Assembly (NCBI GenBank): GCA_002307295.1
Contig: DBTY01000038.1
Coordinates: 108,640 to 172,639 of the forward strand
DNA: 64,000 bases
Origin: Ignavibacteriales bacterium UBA1304
GTDB taxonomy: Bacteria > Bacteroidota > Ignavibacteria > Ignavibacteriales > Ignavibacteriaceae
Reading direction: 5' to 3'
Position 1 is the stretch's first letter; every line of letters starts with the position of its first letter. The translations under genes and the position numbers were made by a program. Below are positions 61,978 to 64,000 of this stretch, one piece after another. The notes below the pieces were generated by a model, which was given only the letters and a program-made list of their open reading frames with translations, ran no database searches and was not told where the DNA came from.

Positions 61978-62982
61978 ATGAAAAGCGAAATAAAAATATT
62001 TTTTGAAAAATCATTAGCGTTGGCTATTTCAAGTCTAGTTATAGCGGCTATTGTGGTTTATTATCAATACAAAGTTGTGGGCGCGGCTTCATTCCATGTA
62101 AATGCAAAAAAAAATGTGCTTGTACTGGGCGATTCGCATACAGAATGCGCATTAAACGATTCTGTGCTTACTAATTATCTTAACATATCGCAAAGCGCGG
62201 AGCCATATTTTTACAGCTTCCTAAAGCTTAAGAAATTTGTAAATGAAAATTCGCAGATAGATACAGTTCTTCTTGGCTTTAATTTTATGAGCTTAACCAA
62301 AGACTTTGAACGCCGAACATTGAGCAATGAATTTATTTACAGCAGGGCGCAAAAATATTTTCCGTTTTTTGAATTAAGCGACTTCGTAGATCTTTTAATT
62401 AGCAAACCGTCGTTTTTTATCTCAATATTAAACCAAAGTTTTTTTGCCCGGTTAATTCTTCACAAACAAAAAACCAAGCTGTCTTTTTCCGATTTGGAAT
62501 TAGGCGGTTACCTGAGTTTACTTAAGTATAAATTGTGTGAAGATATTGACAGGTCTAAAGTAAATATAAAATCAAAAAATATAACCGAACAATCAGACCG
62601 TCAAATTGAGTATCTGACTAAGATAATTTCGTTTTGCAAAGAGAGAAATATTAAAATACTATTGTTTAATACGCCAATTTATTCTGAAGCAAAACAATTC
62701 TGCGACGTAAAAGCTTATTATAAATACTATCACGAACGTTTAAATGATATTCCTCTTTTAGATTATTCGTCAGATAACCTGCCTGCAGGCTGTTACGGAG
62801 ATATTGAGCATCTAAATTCCATAGGAGCTAAAATATTCTCTGAAAAATTAAAACTACAAGGGCTGAAAACAGGAGCGCATGAAAATATTGAAGAGTTTCA
62901 AGCTTCAAAACCTAATCATCCTGATTTTGCAAAACAATATGCTCAAACTGCGCAATTAAAAACAACGGCTGCAAGTTTATAA
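61978..62982 (+). CDS. SGNH-fold acyl-transfer partner (AlgJ/AlgX/DltD-like)
   Basis: A 334-residue protein anchored by an N-terminal helix, facing the periplasm. SGNH residues are visible in LGDSHTEC (Asp52, Ser53) and DIEHLNSIGAKIF (Asp275, His278). Such partners receive the acyl group from the MBOAT protein and place it on the polymer. It forms a two-gene unit with the MBOAT. The polymer is unknown. Confidence 0.75.
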   Translation: MKSEIKIFFEKSLALAISSLVIAAIVVYYQYKVVGAASFHVNAKKNVLVLGDSHTECALNDSVLTNYLNISQSAEPYFYSFLKLKKFVNENSQIDTVLLGFNFMSLTKDFERRTLSNEFIYSRAQKYFPFFELSDFVDLLISKPSFFISILNQSFFARLILHKQKTKLSFSDLELGGYLSLLKYKLCEDIDRSKVNIKSKNITEQSDRQIEYLTKIISFCKERNIKILLFNTPIYSEAKQFCDVKAYYKYYHERLNDIPLLDYSSDNLPAGCYGDIEHLNSIGAKIFSEKLKLQGLKTGAHENIEEFQASKPNHPDFAKQYAQTAQLKTTAASL

Positions 62983-63216
62983 ATAATATTAATCTCAAGC
63001 TAAAAAAAAGACTAACTATTTTTTTAATTTAATTCCTTAAATTTCCTATCGCAAAAAGAATCATATGTCTATGCGATCTTTATTTATTATCGTTCTGTGA
63101 AAATAACTACGCAGGCGTTGTAAAAAATAGCTGCGCCGATATTCGGAATAGCTATTTAATTGCTATAAGTAAAGCAGTATTGTTTAATGTTTGCCGTATT
63201 GAAAAGGAGCGGAAAT

Positions 63217-63939
63217 TTGGAGTTTATTTTAGCAGACGAACTAAAGAAGAAATTCAAAGTCAGAAGTCATTTTTATAATATGATAATTGGGGAAAATTCT
63301 TTTCAGTGCAGAAACTATCTTGAAATTAGCGCTAATAGAAATACCTGCAAAGCGGCTGAACCCGCTGACGCAGTAGTGATAATGATGAATCCCGGTTCTT
63401 CAAGACCTGATGAAGAAGGATACGAAATAAGCAGTTATAAAGCCGCCGGGATGATTGGCGATAATTGGGAGGGGAAAGACGTTAATACCCGGCCTGATAA
63501 TGCGCAATATCAGATTATGAGATTGATGCTTAAAATGAATTGGGAATTTGTTCGCGTACTTAATCTTTCTGATTTCAGATGCGGCAGCAGTAAAGAATTT
63601 CAAAAACTATATGAACAATTCTCATTTGGTTCCGGAGAAATTCCTCATAGCATATTTCATCCTCAAAGAGAAACAGAGCTCAGGAAATATTTGAAACTAA
63701 ATCCTGGCGCGCCAGTAATTTTGGCCTGGGGCTCTGAATCTTTCTTACTTCCTATAGCTAAACAAGCGCTGTCTTTTTTAGAAAATTTTCCTACTGTTGG
63801 GGTAAATAACGGTTTGCCGGAATTCTGTTATAGATATCCGAGTCCTTATATAAAGGAAGCTAAGCTTTTATGGTTAAAATGTATAGCCGGGGAAATAAAA
63901 GAACTATCAAAAAAAACGCCCTTGAAGCTCTCTAAATAG
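63217..63939 (+). CDS. DUF1643-family protein
   Basis: A cytoplasmic protein of 240 residues with DUF1643-like features: CRNYLEISANRN, VVIMMNPGSSRPDEE, YQIMRLMLKMNWEFVRVLNLSDFR and VILAWGSESF. TTG 63217 is preferred because AAGGAG lies seven bases before it; ATG 63187 lacks a site. DUF1643 proteins are found among accessory and phage-linked genes, with unknown activity. A hairpin spans its last codons and stop. Confidence 0.75.
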   Translation: MEFILADELKKKFKVRSHFYNMIIGENSFQCRNYLEISANRNTCKAAEPADAVVIMMNPGSSRPDEEGYEISSYKAAGMIGDNWEGKDVNTRPDNAQYQIMRLMLKMNWEFVRVLNLSDFRCGSSKEFQKLYEQFSFGSGEIPHSIFHPQRETELRKYLKLNPGAPVILAWGSESFLLPIAKQALSFLENFPTVGVNNGLPEFCYRYPSPYIKEAKLLWLKCIAGEIKELSKKTPLKLSK

Positions 63940-63956
63940 AGTTGATTCAAGAGCGT
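63916..63956 (+). terminator. Hairpin overlapping the DUF1643 gene stop
   Basis: ACGC (63916-63919) with GCGT (63953-63956), CTTGAA (63921-63926) with TTCAAG (63946-63951), and CTCT (63930-63933) with AGAG (63938-63941) stack into an interrupted stem. The stem includes the stop codon. No T-run follows. Confidence 0.45.
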
Positions 63957-64000
63957 ACAAAATTCCATTCAAAAATTTTATTTGAGTAAACTTAGTTTTT

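Noticed and set aside
1..64000. tRNA and rRNA genes
   Set aside because: Intergenic stretches were read for tRNA T-loop patterns and rRNA segments; none was convincing, though a covariance search was not possible.

Overview
The window is a low-GC bacterial chromosome segment that most resembles the Ignavibacteria / Bacteroidota-Chlorobi lineage. The pointers are a GWxTD-domain protein, DUF1343/NamZ, DUF6263 and DUF6463 proteins, LptE- and Mla-type outer-membrane genes, BamA-like barrels, and promoters ending in the Bacteroidota-like -7 motif TAnnTTTG. This assignment is inferred from gene content; no rRNA or tRNA gene was seen. Coding density is high except in a few gaps described below.

Layout. 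(1) 1-11.1 kb, core: the 3' part of rnr, a protease/propeller/barrel outer-membrane protein, a zinc ribbon protein and a lipoprotein, then prs-rplY-pth and rpsF-ssb-rpsR-rplI, with rpmB convergent. (2) 11.3-14.3 kb: a LytS/LytTR two-component pair preceded by a 21-bp-period direct repeat, then two convergent DUF6463 membrane genes sharing one 15-bp terminator; one of their promoters is covered by a 29-bp near-palindrome. (3) 14.8-23.4 kb: tsaC on the plus strand faces a long minus-strand operon sucD-ndk-namZ-DUF6263-yajQ-GH20-SDR, with a bidirectional terminator between them. SucD carries a 25-residue-repeat, lysine/alanine-rich, histone-H1-like tail that the family normally lacks. (4) 23.4-25.8 kb: a gene-poor stretch holding one orphan secreted protein and a 54-residue membrane protein.

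(5) 25.9-47.1 kb: an almost gapless plus-strand run of 23 genes. miaB, a SPOR protein, an MBL hydrolase, a sigma-54 activator without a receiver domain, LptE, a QxxRW glycosyltransferase, a TPR protein, a DNA glycosylase, GT9, DUF3108, CPBP, DUF2007, cdsA, rimO, GWxTD, pfkB, a BamA-like protein, a UbiA prenyltransferase, rnhB, yraN and mlaE-mlaF-mlaD. Most of these build or maintain the envelope (LPS export, phospholipid synthesis and transport, outer-membrane barrels), with RNA-modification and DNA-repair genes interleaved. (6) 47.2-50.8 kb: an outer-membrane barrel, a glycosyltransferase and an Lrp-glnA nitrogen pair with a likely operator.

(7) 50.8-63.9 kb, accessory: single genes with larger gaps. 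It holds a REP-like hairpin, a proline-rich small ORF with a possible frameshift, a tandem pair of peptidase-MA lipoproteins of which one has lost every catalytic residue, a transglutaminase-like protein, an ICMT-like methyltransferase, an Asp-box-like repeat protein, an SGNH esterase, a polysaccharide deacetylase, an MBOAT/SGNH acyl-transfer pair and a DUF1643 protein. A 445-bp gap at 60.1-60.5 kb contains nested inverted repeats.

The strongest candidates for something undescribed are the H1-like tail on SucD, the active/dead metalloprotease lipoprotein pair with its conversion-like tract, and the LytTR-DUF6463 locus with its operators. Six promoters share an exact TTG-to-TAnnTTTG distance of 23 bp.
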